Assembly (NCBI RefSeq): GCF_030063475.1
Contig: NZ_JASIRT010000040.1
Coordinates: 1 to 44,930 of the forward strand
Length of the DNA stretch: 44,930 nt
Reading direction: 5' to 3'
Origin: Roseomonas sp. E05
GTDB taxonomy: Bacteria > Pseudomonadota > Alphaproteobacteria > Acetobacterales > Acetobacteraceae
Position 1 is the first letter of the stretch. The number at the start of each line of letters is the position of its first letter. The translations under genes and the position numbers were made by a program. Below, piece by piece: positions 24,756 to 34,836 of this stretch. The notes below the pieces were generated by a model. The model did not search any database, was not told the DNA's origin, and saw nothing but the letters and a program-made list of their open reading frames with translations.

Positions 24756-27700
24756 ATGGCGCATCGCTTGCCGGGTAGTCAGGTGTCTCAGTTACAATCC
24801 TTGCCCAAAGCTGGCCTCTTTCGCCGTGCGGCATCCCTCCTTGGACGCCTTGTAAGACGGAAAAGCACCCCTGAGGCGCCAGCAGCGGAAGCGCCTCCGG
24901 CTTCTCCACCAGAACTCGGACGCCAGCACCCCGTCAGTCCGGTCAAAGCTCCACTTGCGACCGCAGCGTCCCTTAAAGCGGCACCCCGGGAAGCCCCACT
25001 GGCCGCAACGTCGCCCAGTCCAACGTCAAGGCTCCCCGAGGCCACGCCGCCCGCCCCTCTAGCGGCAGACCTGGCCCAGGCTGCCTCGCCCAGCGGCACC
25101 GCCGATCCTGACGCCATCATCGCCGGGCCCGCAGACAATGGCGGTCCGGAGGAGCCCGCCCAACCCCATGAGCGGCAACGACACGTCACCGAGCCAACCT
25201 GCCCTGCTCCAGCCGACTGCACCCCGGCTGACCTCGTCGTGGAGGCGGTGGCCCAGGAGCAGCCGCGTTGGCCGGAGATGGTCGGCCTCGACGTGCTGGG
25301 CGGGCTCGACGCCGATGCGACCCCTGATGCCATTGCGGGCGAGCCGGGCGGCGAGGAGTTGCCGCTTCGCCTGGTAGAGGATGTCTGGGCCGAGCCTACC
25401 GCCCGCAAGCTGCTCCGACCTCTGCTCGTCGGGCGTCTGGCCCCGGCTGGCACGCCGGATCTGGGCATCCACAGGGCCGGGCTGATGGCGGCGGTGCCGA
25501 GCTTGGCTCCTGACACCCGGTCCATCCTCTGGACCGTCGAGGTACCGCAGCCCGAGTTCGACGACTGGCGGCGCACCACGCCCCATGCCGAACCGGCGCT
25601 GCGGGCCATCGGCCGCTGGCTGCTCGACGGCGGCAAGAGCCTGGGTGCCGCCTACGCAGCGGAGTTCACGGCCGAGGCGCTCATGGATGTCTTCCTCGCC
25701 CGGTTCGAGGGGCGCCAGAAGCAGCTCCTTCTCGCGCGGGCGGACGGACGGACGCTGCAGGAGCTTGCCGACAAGCAGGGAGTGACACGCGAGCGCATCC
25801 GCCAGATCAGCACCAAGACGCTGCGCATCCTGGCGGCCGATCTGGCGAGGGCACAGGGGGTCTTCATGCCCGCCGTCCAGGCGCTGGCCCACCACGCCGA
25901 GGCGCTGGCGGGGCGGGTTCTCACCGCCGCGTCCGAGGCGGAGAGCATCCTTCGGTCAGGCACGGAGCGCCGCTGGATCTGTCGCGCGCTGCCGCCGTCG
26001 GAGGCGCGGGTTCTGCTGATCCTGGACGATGCCGCGGCGGAGATGCCGCCCGAGGAGGCCGCCGCCTTCGATCCCCTGTCTCGGATCGGCCGCCCGCTTG
26101 CCGGGGGCAGGACATCGCTCCCCTGGTCGGACGACGACATCGCGCGGTTGCGGGACGCCTTTGCCTCGGCCTGCGGCGAGCGGCGGTTCTCCTCCCTTTC
26201 GGATGTCGCGCACGAGGCTGCATTGCCGGAGGCCGCCGTCAGGGATCTCGCGGCGCTGGCGGGGCTCAGCATTCACGGTCCCGCCGTCCTCGACTCCAAC
26301 TGGAAGGCTGCGGACCTCCGCGGCGCCTTCGCGGCATCCGTCCTGGCGAAGGCGGGCCGCCCGCTGCACCAAGCCGAGATTTTCATGGCGGGCCTCGGGG
26401 ACACCGCCTTCCCGGAGTGGTCGTACCGTGGCCTGATCCAGGCCCTGCAAGCGGCGCCGGAGGCGTTCCGCTCGGACGGCAGCAGCCTGTGGGCTCTCCG
26501 GGAAGGCCTTGAAGGCGGCGCCGACGTCGTGGACCTGCGTCCGGATTGCCCGCGCATGCGGGCTGGACCGGATGCGCGCACTCCGCCTTTCAGCCCCCGG
26601 CAGCGCCTGCTGGCAGGCCTCGACCCGGCCGGCCCCGCGTTCGTCGCGGAGGCGGCGGCTCGCATCGGCGCCGCGCTGCGGCACCTGCCGGGCGACGGCC
26701 CCCGCTCGCTCGCGGAGGTGGTCGGCGATCCGGCCGATCTGGACACCCTGCTCGCCTGGCTTCACGCTCCATGGCCGCAGGGTGGCAGCATCGACAGTGC
26801 CCCGGTGGGCCTCTGCCTCCTAGCGGCTTCGGTCGCCGCGACCCGGCGGACGGCGACCGAAGGCTGGGGAACATGGGAGACCCTGCGGAACGCGTGCGGC
26901 ATGGATGCCCGTCGCGCCCTCTTCAACACCCAGGATGCCCCGGAGCACCGCACGCTCTCGGCCATCCTGCGCGCGGTCGCCACCCACCGGCTCCGCCACG
27001 CGCTGGACCATCAGGGCGATCCCTGGGTCACGCTGCTGAGGCTCCAGTGGGGGTTCCGGCGCGCCGACCTCGCCTCCCTGCCACACTGGCTGCGCGACAA
27101 TGAGGAGCCCCCTCCAGCCATCCGCCACCTTGCCGCCGCCCCGGAGACCGGCGTGGCGGAACTCTGGTCGGCGCTGAAGGCGGCGGCCTCGGGCAGGCCC
27201 AACGCCGAGGCGCTGATGGCAGCCGAGACCCTGCCCTGGTGGCCGGACTGGTCCGTGCGGGAGGTTCTTGACCGGCTGGCCGACCCGGCTCCGGTGCGCC
27301 CGCGCGGTGGCAGATGCCCGGATGACGCGACGCCGGGCGACGACCGCGCCGCCACGGGCGAGGGCACGCTCAAGCAGGCGCTGCCACAGCTTGCGACACG
27401 CCTCAGCGAGGCGGGGGATCGCTTCGAGGTCCACCTCCCGCCCCGTCTCTCCCTGCCGCCGGGCCCTGTCGTCGCTTCCGGGGAGGGCTTTCGCGTGGGC
27501 GGCGTCGTCGGAGCGACCGGGGAAGTCGCCTGGCACCACGGAACCGGCTGGCTCGCCTTGCCGCTGCGCGGCCCAGGCGCGCGCGACCTTCGGATCGAGG
27601 CGGCCGCGGCGGATGATCCGCTGTTGCTGCACGTCCGCCTCTGGGACCCGGAGGCGTTCCTGGCTGTCTTCGACCTCGCTCGGGCGGGCCGGACCGCGCT

Positions 27701-29432
27701 CGACCCCTATGCCGCGAATCTCTCCCCGGCAGGACCCCATGCCCTGCTGCTGCACGAGGGCCTCGCCGCCTCGGCGGCGGCCGACGAGGAGGCGGCGCTG
27801 GATGGCGGCTACCGCCTGCTCGTCTACCGCAAGGGCCTGCCGGACAGGTTCGAGGTCGCCTGCGACGGCCAGGCGGTCTGGCAGTCCCAGCGGCAGGAGG
27901 CGCGACCCGTCCTCGACATGCCCCCGGCCACGCTCTCCGGCGACGGCGGCAAGCTCGGCTGGGGGCAGACCTGCGCCATCGAGGCGAGCGGCCTGCCGGA
28001 CGGCTTCGTGCCGTCCAGGGCCCATGTCGGCGGCCAGACGCTGCGGCCGAGCGGCGGCGGACCGCCCTGGAAGTTCGAGGGGTACGTCCTGCTCCCTGGC
28101 GCCGATCCGGCACACCTGAAAGCACGCATCGAGGGCAGGCTGGACGGCGTGCGCGCAGCCGTGCCCGCCGTGGTCCATGTCCGGCGCCCGGAACGTGGCG
28201 CGGCGCTTCGGCGCGACGGCACCGTCAGGCACCTCCTGTCCTCCTCGGTCGTGGACCGGACGCGTGATGCGGGCAGCCGCCTCTGGGTGTCGCGGCCTGC
28301 CGACGAGGCTTCGGCAGATTATGTGGTGCTGGAGGGCGTTCGTCCCGCCGCGCGCCACGGATATCACGGCGCCCTGCTCTCCGGCGTGCTGGTCGCGCTC
28401 GGTGAGCCTCTGACGGTCGCGCCGGGCAGCTTCAACCGGAACGGCCGCTCCTTCCCGGTCGCCGCGGCGGTCCTGGACCGGGTCGTGATCGCCTCCGCGT
28501 CACCAGAGGGCGGCACGCTGCGGCTGACCTTCTCCGCCCCGCTGTCCTGGAGCGAGGGCCACCGCGTGCATGGATGGGGACGCTGGGGCTCCGCCGAACT
28601 GGCTGTCGGGAGGGCCTCGCCGGACGGGATGCACCTGGATGTCGAGCCGCCCCGGGACGACTTGGCCGGGATCGTGGTCTCGCACGGGAGCGCGTGGCTG
28701 GGCTCCGCCTATCTGCGTCCTGACCCGATTGCCGAAACGGCGGAATTCCTTGCCGACGGCGACCTCGAGGAGCGTCTGGGCTTTGCGCTCTCGGCCAGGC
28801 TGCCCCTGCTCGGCGGGGCGGCCTTGAAGGCCGCAGGCCAAAGATTGCTCGGCGCGGACCGGGCCACCCTTGCCGTCCTCCTGCGCGGCATCCCTGACAC
28901 GCAACGGGAGTACGTCGCGGGCCGCCTCCTCGCGCGGTGGGTCCACCGCAGCGACGAGGCAGCAGCCCTCGTGCGCGATTTCGAATCTGCGCTCGAGCAT
29001 TCGCGTCCCGCAGCGCCCCTTCTGGAACGCCTGGTCCGGGCTGCCCCCTGCGCGGCCGCACGCATCCTCCGCGACGGCATGGAGGGCATGGCGCGCGCCC
29101 GGCAGAAGCGTCTGCTCACCGCACTCATGATCCGGACCTGGCCCCCGGGCCTCCCGGACGGCTGCGGGATGCCCTCGCCCGGCGATCCCGACCGCTGCGC
29201 CGCCGAGGCGGACGCCACGCTGCTCGAGGTGGCGTGCCGCGCGACGCGGACCGACCGCCAGTTCCTCGCCTCGCGCGCCGAGGCGAGCATCGCGTCCCTT
29301 GCCTGGGCGGCGTCTCAGCAGGTCCAGCCTCAGGAACAGCCCGAAAACCTCGCGACGGCGCTGGCGCTGCCGCCCGTCCGCCGCTGGATCGCCGCGCACC
29401 TCCTGGCGCGGCTGATCCTGACCGGCCGCTGA
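24756..29432 (+). CDS. Large sigma-like HTH protein, candidate DruH (Druantia type III)
   Basis: 1558 residues. Residues 40-150 are Pro/Ala-rich and probably disordered. At about 330-360 lies RTLQELADKQGVTRERIRQI, very close to the sigma-70 region 4 DNA-binding HTH. The rest has no domain I recognise; residues about 880-1300 look beta-rich (HLPPRLSLPPGPVV, DRFEVACDGQAVW). Twelve bases downstream begins a DEAD/DEAH-DUF1998 helicase. Two-gene Druantia type III systems pair DruE (such a helicase) with a large protein, DruH, so this is the likely partner, by context and size; I cannot confirm homology. No strong ribosome site precedes the ATG, so the N-terminus is uncertain. Confidence 0.7.
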   Translation: MAHRLPGSQVSQLQSLPKAGLFRRAASLLGRLVRRKSTPEAPAAEAPPASPPELGRQHPVSPVKAPLATAASLKAAPREAPLAATSPSPTSRLPEATPPAPLAADLAQAASPSGTADPDAIIAGPADNGGPEEPAQPHERQRHVTEPTCPAPADCTPADLVVEAVAQEQPRWPEMVGLDVLGGLDADATPDAIAGEPGGEELPLRLVEDVWAEPTARKLLRPLLVGRLAPAGTPDLGIHRAGLMAAVPSLAPDTRSILWTVEVPQPEFDDWRRTTPHAEPALRAIGRWLLDGGKSLGAAYAAEFTAEALMDVFLARFEGRQKQLLLARADGRTLQELADKQGVTRERIRQISTKTLRILAADLARAQGVFMPAVQALAHHAEALAGRVLTAASEAESILRSGTERRWICRALPPSEARVLLILDDAAAEMPPEEAAAFDPLSRIGRPLAGGRTSLPWSDDDIARLRDAFASACGERRFSSLSDVAHEAALPEAAVRDLAALAGLSIHGPAVLDSNWKAADLRGAFAASVLAKAGRPLHQAEIFMAGLGDTAFPEWSYRGLIQALQAAPEAFRSDGSSLWALREGLEGGADVVDLRPDCPRMRAGPDARTPPFSPRQRLLAGLDPAGPAFVAEAAARIGAALRHLPGDGPRSLAEVVGDPADLDTLLAWLHAPWPQGGSIDSAPVGLCLLAASVAATRRTATEGWGTWETLRNACGMDARRALFNTQDAPEHRTLSAILRAVATHRLRHALDHQGDPWVTLLRLQWGFRRADLASLPHWLRDNEEPPPAIRHLAAAPETGVAELWSALKAAASGRPNAEALMAAETLPWWPDWSVREVLDRLADPAPVRPRGGRCPDDATPGDDRAATGEGTLKQALPQLATRLSEAGDRFEVHLPPRLSLPPGPVVASGEGFRVGGVVGATGEVAWHHGTGWLALPLRGPGARDLRIEAAAADDPLLLHVRLWDPEAFLAVFDLARAGRTALDPYAANLSPAGPHALLLHEGLAASAAADEEAALDGGYRLLVYRKGLPDRFEVACDGQAVWQSQRQEARPVLDMPPATLSGDGGKLGWGQTCAIEASGLPDGFVPSRAHVGGQTLRPSGGGPPWKFEGYVLLPGADPAHLKARIEGRLDGVRAAVPAVVHVRRPERGAALRRDGTVRHLLSSSVVDRTRDAGSRLWVSRPADEASADYVVLEGVRPAARHGYHGALLSGVLVALGEPLTVAPGSFNRNGRSFPVAAAVLDRVVIASASPEGGTLRLTFSAPLSWSEGHRVHGWGRWGSAELAVGRASPDGMHLDVEPPRDDLAGIVVSHGSAWLGSAYLRPDPIAETAEFLADGDLEERLGFALSARLPLLGGAALKAAGQRLLGADRATLAVLLRGIPDTQREYVAGRLLARWVHRSDEAAALVRDFESALEHSRPAAPLLERLVRAAPCAAARILRDGMEGMARARQKRLLTALMIRTWPPGLPDGCGMPSPGDPDRCAAEADATLLEVACRATRTDRQFLASRAEASIASLAWAASQQVQPQEQPENLATALALPPVRRWIAAHLLARLILTGR

Positions 29433-29444
29433 AGGAGCCCCTGC

Positions 29445-32400
29445 GTGGAAGCCGAAAAGTCGCTCCAGATCGACGCCATCCGCACGCGCGGGTTCATGCA
29501 GGAGCGGCTCGTGGAGAGCGCCGCGTCCACCGCCTTCCTCCGCGACCCCGACCTCCAGGCGCGCGTGCGGGACATCTGGCTCGGCTCCGACGAGGACGGC
29601 GGCTGCGCCAGCGAGCTCTTCGTCGAGGGCACCTTCCCGGCGGAGGACGGAGGTGCCAGCGTGGACGACCTCGTCGCCGCAGGTACCTTCTCAGGCGCGC
29701 TGCGCGACCAGCTCGCCCGCTCGGGCCGCTTCCCGACATCCCGACCGCTCTACAGGCACCAGCGCGAGGCGGTCGAGATCGGGAACCGCCGCGACGGCCC
29801 CCGGCCGGTGATCGTGGTCAGCGCGGGCACCGGCATGGGCAAGACTGAGGCCTTCCTGCTGCCGCTGCTGAACGAGCTGCACTCGCGACCGCCATCGCGG
29901 CCGCGGGACGGCGTCCGCGCCATCGTGCTCTACCCGATGAACGCCCTGGTGAACGACCAGGTCGAGCGCCTGCACGGCTGGCTGAAGGGCCAGTCCGACT
30001 GCCGCCTCTTCCACTTCACGGGCGAGACCCCCGAGGACGACCGGGCGGCCGACAAGGCGAACTACCCGAGGTTCGACGACGGCTCCCGCCTGCGGACCCG
30101 GCAGGAGGCGCGGGCGAACCCGCCGGACGTGCTGATCACGAACTACTCCATGCTGGAGTACATGCTGATCCGGCCGCAGGACGCCCCGTTCTTCGGGAAG
30201 GATCTCAGCGTCTTCGTCCTCGACGAGATGCATCTCTACTCGGGGACGCTCGCCGCCGAGATCGCCCTGCTGCTCCGGCGCGTGCTGCTGCGTTGCGGGC
30301 GCAGGCCGGAGGAGGTGCTCTTCCTCGGCGCCTCGGCGACGCTGGGCGGCAGGCTCGAGGATTTCAGCGCGGCGCTGTTCTCGCGGTCGGCCGAAGATGT
30401 CCGCGTCATCGAGGGCAGGCGCGCCAGGCCCACGCTCCTGCCGCCCGATCCGCCCATCGCGCCGGTCGCGGCGGAGGACGTTCCCGACCCGCTGCCGGAC
30501 ACCCCGTTCCTGGATCAGGATGGGCTGGTGGACGACCCGGAGACGGCAGCGGCGGTCGCGGCTGAGTGCGCCCGGCTGGCGGGCGCGGCGGCCCAGGAGG
30601 CCGCCGCGCGCCACCGGCGCCCCGCGCAGGCGCTCGCCGAGATCCTCAGCCGCGCGCCCCTCATGCGCCGGGTTCAGGATCTGCTGTGGGACGCGACATC
30701 GCGCCGTGACATCCTGCCGCTCGACAGGATGTCGCGGGACCTCTGGGGACGGGCCGACCAGGCCGCCCGGCGTGCCACGGAGCGGGTCCTCCGCCTCGGC
30801 GCCCGGGCCCGCTGGCGCTGGGACGAGCTGCCGCTGTTCCCGCACAAGATCCATTTCCTTGTCCGCAGCCCGGTCGCGCCGATGGCCTGCGTGAACCCCG
30901 ACTGCTCCCACGCGTCCGGCCACCGCCTGCCCGGCGCGGGCCCGGTGCTGTCGGGCAGCCGGGAAACCTGCCCGGCCTGCGCGTCGCAGACCCTGCCGCT
31001 GGCCCGATGCCGGTCCTGCGGCGAGTGGTTCCTTGCGGCCACCCACAGCGGCAAGGACAACCGATTCCGACCACTGCGGGACTGGGACGAACGGGACCAG
31101 CCGGAGGACGACGAAGAACGCGCGGGCGATCTGAGGTCGCGCCTGTTCCTGCGCCCCGCGGCACCGGACGCCGAGAGCTGGGTGCCCTACCAACTCTCGG
31201 ACGGCAGGCGCGAGATCCTGGGGCCGCATGTTCGCCTTGCGGATCACAGCGCCTGTCCTTGCTGCGGCGAGGCCGAGTTCGGCCTCGTCCAGTTCGCCGA
31301 CGAGCAGGGCATCGGGCTTGCCGCGGAGACGATGCTCGCCGCCATGCCGCCCTGGCCGGACGGCGGGCGGGCCTGTCGCCCGGCCGCCGGGCGGCGCCTC
31401 ATCGCCTTCAGCGACACCCGGCAGTCCGCCGCACGGCTCGGCCCGTCGCTGACGGCGACGCATGAGGCGCAGATGTGCCGCGCCATGATCGCGGACTGCC
31501 TTCGCGAGGGCGCGGTCAACGAGGCGCGCCTGCGGCGGCTCCGTCGGCAGGAGGCGTCGCTCGCGGCGGAGCTCGAGGAGGCCGAGGGCGACGAGCGCGA
31601 GGCCATCCGCATCGACCTGGAGCGCTGCCGCGCCGACCTGCGGGCGGCGCTCTCGGGCGGCGACATGGGCTTCTGGCTGGAGCGCCTCAGGTCGCACCCC
31701 CTCGTGGCCGAGCTGTTCGACCGCGAGCGCGGCCAGAGCCACAAGGCCGAGGAGTGGGGGGACGAGGCGTGGGACGCGAACCGCGAGGGCGCGAAGCGGC
31801 GCCTCAGCGCCGTCCTGGCCCGCGAGTTCGCCGTGCCCTTCCCGACGGGCCTCGGCCTGGAGACCGTCGGACTCGCCGAGATCGTCTATCCCGGGCTCGA
31901 CGAGCTCCGGCTGCCCGACGCCGTTGCCGGGCGCCTGCCCTCGGCCGGGGCCCGGGCTTCCCTCGCGGAAGCCTGGCCGGGGGTCCTGGTGGGGCTGCTC
32001 GACACGGTCCGTCTGAACCGCTGCGTGACCTTCGGGGACGAGGAGCTCGACCGCTCGGCGGCGAACTACCCGGTCGGCCGGTGGATGTCGCTGTCCGCCA
32101 CCGCGCCCAACCTCAGCTCGTTCCTCCCGTCGCGGAGCGGGGGCTCGCGCCGGACCCTGTTCGTCGCGGACATCCTCCGCGCGGCGGGATGCGGCGAGGG
32201 CGAGGCGGCGGCGCTCGAGGCGCCCCTTCTCGAGGCCGCCTTCGGGCAGCTGCTTGGCGCGGCGAGGAACCGCACCCTCGCCTGGCTCGAGCTTGGCGAC
32301 CGCCAGGCGGAAGGACGGGCGACCGTCGAGGCGCTGCGCATCCGGTTCTTCGGGCTGTCGCTGCGCGCGCCGCTCCAGGTCTTCCGTTGCCCCCGGACAG

Positions 32401-34712
32401 GCAACATCTGGCCGAGGACGGTCCTCGGCTGCGCCCCCATCCGGGGCTCGCGGGGCGGCCTCGAGCCCATCTCCCAGGAGGATCTCGACCGGCATCCCCG
32501 GGTCGCCCGCGCGCGGCGCGCCTACCGGGAGGAGGGCGCGCTTCGCATCGGCCTCTGGGCCGACGAGCACTCGGCGCAGCTCTCGGCCGAGGAGAACCGC
32601 AGGCTCCAGGAACTCTTCGTCAGGGGCGCGCGGAACATCCTGAGTGCCACGACGACGATGGAGGTCGGCATCGACATCGGCGGCCTCTGCGGCGTGCTGA
32701 TGGCGAACATGCCGCCCGGCCTCGCGAACTACCTGCAGCGGGGCGGGCGCGCGGGGCGGCGCACCGACGGCTCATCCATCGTCTGCACCTTCGCCCGACG
32801 CCAGCCCTACGACCAGGCGGCGTTCGACGACTTCCAGTCCTTCTTCACGCGCAGGCTCCGCCAGGCCAACGTCATGCTGGAGCGCCCGGGCATCGCCCGC
32901 AGGCACCTCCAGGCCTTCCTGCTCGGCGAGTTCTTCCAGGCCATCCGCCCCCTGCAGGCGCGGTCGGGGGCGATGGACGCCTTCGGGCGCATCGGCGCCT
33001 TCTGCGGCGTGCGGCGCCTGCCCTACGCCCGGGAAGACTATGTCGGGACGCTCGAGCCCGAGCAGCCCATCGCCCTCGATGTCGGCGTCCGGCGGCCACG
33101 GCCCTGGTGGCAGGACGGGGCCGAGCCCGACCTTGCCGCGCAGTTCATGGCCTTTCTCGACCACGCGGCCGCCGAGCCCGGGGGGATCGACCGCATGGCG
33201 CGCATCCTCGTCGCCGGAACTGGCTTCGCGGACGAGGCGGCCAACTGGGCACCGTGCCTGCTCGGCGTGCGCGAGCGCCTCCGCGACGCCGTCGGCAAGT
33301 GGCGCGACGGCCACGCCAGGATCCTGGAGGCGTGGCTGGAGGAGAGCCGGTCCGGTGCCCGCGGGCAGCGGTCGCGCATGAACGCGCTTTCTCGGCAGGA
33401 CCGCGAGATGCGCAAGACCACCGTCGTGGAGGAACTCGGCAACCGCAAGTTCCTGCCGCGCTACGGCTTCCCCATCGGCCTGCACACCCTTCTCGTGAAC
33501 ACCGAGAAGGACGACGCCGGGCGCTACAAGCTCCAGCGCGACGGCGCCATCGCCATCTCCGAATACGTGCCGGGCTCCGTCATCGTGGTCGGCGGCCAGT
33601 ACGTCCGCTCCCGCGGCGTGCAGCGGGGCTTTGGCAACAGCCGCGAGGACACGGTCGGCATGACGCGCTGGCGCTTCCAGTGCGACGACGGGCACTCCCA
33701 CTGCCTGCCTGTCATGGACGCCCCCGAGCGCCGGTGCGGGGTCGAAGGGTGCGTCGCCAGGATCAAAGCCAAGCCCGAGCGCTTCCTCGTCCCGCGGTTC
33801 GGCTTCGCCAGCGCGGCGTCCGACCCGCCGTCCTGGCACGGCCAGCGCCAGCGCGTCGGAACCGTGGACCTCGTGATCAACCACCGGGAGGGCGCCCGCA
33901 AGCGCGGCGAGATGGACTTCGGCCGCCTGACCGGGCTCCGGGCCGACTTCGTGGAGAACGTGGAGCTCCTCGCCGCCAATGCGGGCGCGGCCGGGTTCGG
34001 CTTTGCGGTCTGCACGGCCTGCGGGTACGCCGAGTCCGAGTCGAATGCGGGTGCCCAGGGCGCGGTGGACCTGCCGCCGGGCTTCTCGCGCCACCTCCCG
34101 CTGTTCCGTGCCTCCGGCCAGCTCTGCCCGGGCGCGACCAGCAAGGCGGCCGTGCTCCGGAACGTGAGCTTCGCGGCGAACCAGTTCACCGATCTCGTCC
34201 GCTTCGACTTCACCTCGGTTCCCGGCGTGGACGAGACGGCGCTCGTGACGCTCGGCCATGCCCTGGCGCTTGGTGCGGCCGAGGTGCTCGAGCTGGACCA
34301 GCGGGAGATCCGCATGGCCGCGGACCCTCTGGTGGACGATCGCCGGGTGGCGCGGGTGTTCGATGCCGTCGGGCATGGCGGGGGACACATGGCCGAGCTG
34401 TTCAGCCGGGCCGACGAGTGGCTCGACGCGGCGAGGACGGTGCTGTGGCGCTCCGACGCGCACCACGCCAAGTGCCGGACGGCATGCATCAGCTGCGTCC
34501 TGTCGTCGGCCAGCCAAACCGATGCCAAGAACGGCAGGCTCGACCGACGCCTCGCCCTCAATGTGCTGCAAGGGATGCGTGTGGGCGTCGGGGAAGGACC
34601 GCAACGGGAGGCGACCCGGCCCGCACCTTTCTCTGCAGCGCAAGGAGATATGCTGCAGGCACTCCTTGGAAGAAAACAGGCAGCCTCGTCGCGGCGCCCG
34701 GCAGGCCGATGA
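29445..34712 (+). CDS. DEAD/DEAH helicase with DUF1998 domain, candidate DruE
   Basis: 1755-residue SF2 helicase. RecA-1: Q-like region PLYRHQREAVEIG, Walker A VSAGTGMGKTEAF (about 125-137), YPMNALVNDQ, TNYSMLEYML, DEMH box at 260-263, SAT motif GASATLGG. A Cys-rich zinc region follows (about 480-530, CVNPDCSH, CPACASQ, CRSCGEWF). RecA-2 ends with LQRGGRAGRR near 1097. The C-terminal DUF1998-type domain closes with CRTACISCVLSSASQ near 1676 and a DRRLALNVLQGM helix. This layout and size fit DruE of Druantia; DrmA/DrmB of DISARM and DpdJ are related alternatives but differ in partners. GTG start behind GAAGGAG. It forms an operon with the preceding gene. Confidence 0.85.
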   Translation: MEAEKSLQIDAIRTRGFMQERLVESAASTAFLRDPDLQARVRDIWLGSDEDGGCASELFVEGTFPAEDGGASVDDLVAAGTFSGALRDQLARSGRFPTSRPLYRHQREAVEIGNRRDGPRPVIVVSAGTGMGKTEAFLLPLLNELHSRPPSRPRDGVRAIVLYPMNALVNDQVERLHGWLKGQSDCRLFHFTGETPEDDRAADKANYPRFDDGSRLRTRQEARANPPDVLITNYSMLEYMLIRPQDAPFFGKDLSVFVLDEMHLYSGTLAAEIALLLRRVLLRCGRRPEEVLFLGASATLGGRLEDFSAALFSRSAEDVRVIEGRRARPTLLPPDPPIAPVAAEDVPDPLPDTPFLDQDGLVDDPETAAAVAAECARLAGAAAQEAAARHRRPAQALAEILSRAPLMRRVQDLLWDATSRRDILPLDRMSRDLWGRADQAARRATERVLRLGARARWRWDELPLFPHKIHFLVRSPVAPMACVNPDCSHASGHRLPGAGPVLSGSRETCPACASQTLPLARCRSCGEWFLAATHSGKDNRFRPLRDWDERDQPEDDEERAGDLRSRLFLRPAAPDAESWVPYQLSDGRREILGPHVRLADHSACPCCGEAEFGLVQFADEQGIGLAAETMLAAMPPWPDGGRACRPAAGRRLIAFSDTRQSAARLGPSLTATHEAQMCRAMIADCLREGAVNEARLRRLRRQEASLAAELEEAEGDEREAIRIDLERCRADLRAALSGGDMGFWLERLRSHPLVAELFDRERGQSHKAEEWGDEAWDANREGAKRRLSAVLAREFAVPFPTGLGLETVGLAEIVYPGLDELRLPDAVAGRLPSAGARASLAEAWPGVLVGLLDTVRLNRCVTFGDEELDRSAANYPVGRWMSLSATAPNLSSFLPSRSGGSRRTLFVADILRAAGCGEGEAAALEAPLLEAAFGQLLGAARNRTLAWLELGDRQAEGRATVEALRIRFFGLSLRAPLQVFRCPRTGNIWPRTVLGCAPIRGSRGGLEPISQEDLDRHPRVARARRAYREEGALRIGLWADEHSAQLSAEENRRLQELFVRGARNILSATTTMEVGIDIGGLCGVLMANMPPGLANYLQRGGRAGRRTDGSSIVCTFARRQPYDQAAFDDFQSFFTRRLRQANVMLERPGIARRHLQAFLLGEFFQAIRPLQARSGAMDAFGRIGAFCGVRRLPYAREDYVGTLEPEQPIALDVGVRRPRPWWQDGAEPDLAAQFMAFLDHAAAEPGGIDRMARILVAGTGFADEAANWAPCLLGVRERLRDAVGKWRDGHARILEAWLEESRSGARGQRSRMNALSRQDREMRKTTVVEELGNRKFLPRYGFPIGLHTLLVNTEKDDAGRYKLQRDGAIAISEYVPGSVIVVGGQYVRSRGVQRGFGNSREDTVGMTRWRFQCDDGHSHCLPVMDAPERRCGVEGCVARIKAKPERFLVPRFGFASAASDPPSWHGQRQRVGTVDLVINHREGARKRGEMDFGRLTGLRADFVENVELLAANAGAAGFGFAVCTACGYAESESNAGAQGAVDLPPGFSRHLPLFRASGQLCPGATSKAAVLRNVSFAANQFTDLVRFDFTSVPGVDETALVTLGHALALGAAEVLELDQREIRMAADPLVDDRRVARVFDAVGHGGGHMAELFSRADEWLDAARTVLWRSDAHHAKCRTACISCVLSSASQTDAKNGRLDRRLALNVLQGMRVGVGEGPQREATRPAPFSAAQGDMLQALLGRKQAASSRRPAGR

Positions 34713-34836
34713 CGCAGGCAAACGGGGAGTCGTCTGGCTCTTGGCTTGTCCGCATGCTTGCCGCCTGCGAGCGCAGCCACGTTCTTCAGGTCCGCCTGCG
34801 TCAACTTCGTACCGTGCGCCGCCATGGTGCCGGGTT

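Noticed and set aside
29691-32570. 959-codon minus-strand frame inside the large helicase gene
   Set aside because: Antisense shadow in GC-rich DNA; the plus-strand frame carries all helicase motifs.
34713-34836. Minus-strand start MAAHGTKLTQADLKNVAALA
   Set aside because: Looks protein-like for about 25 residues, but then runs antisense through the helicase; too short to support.
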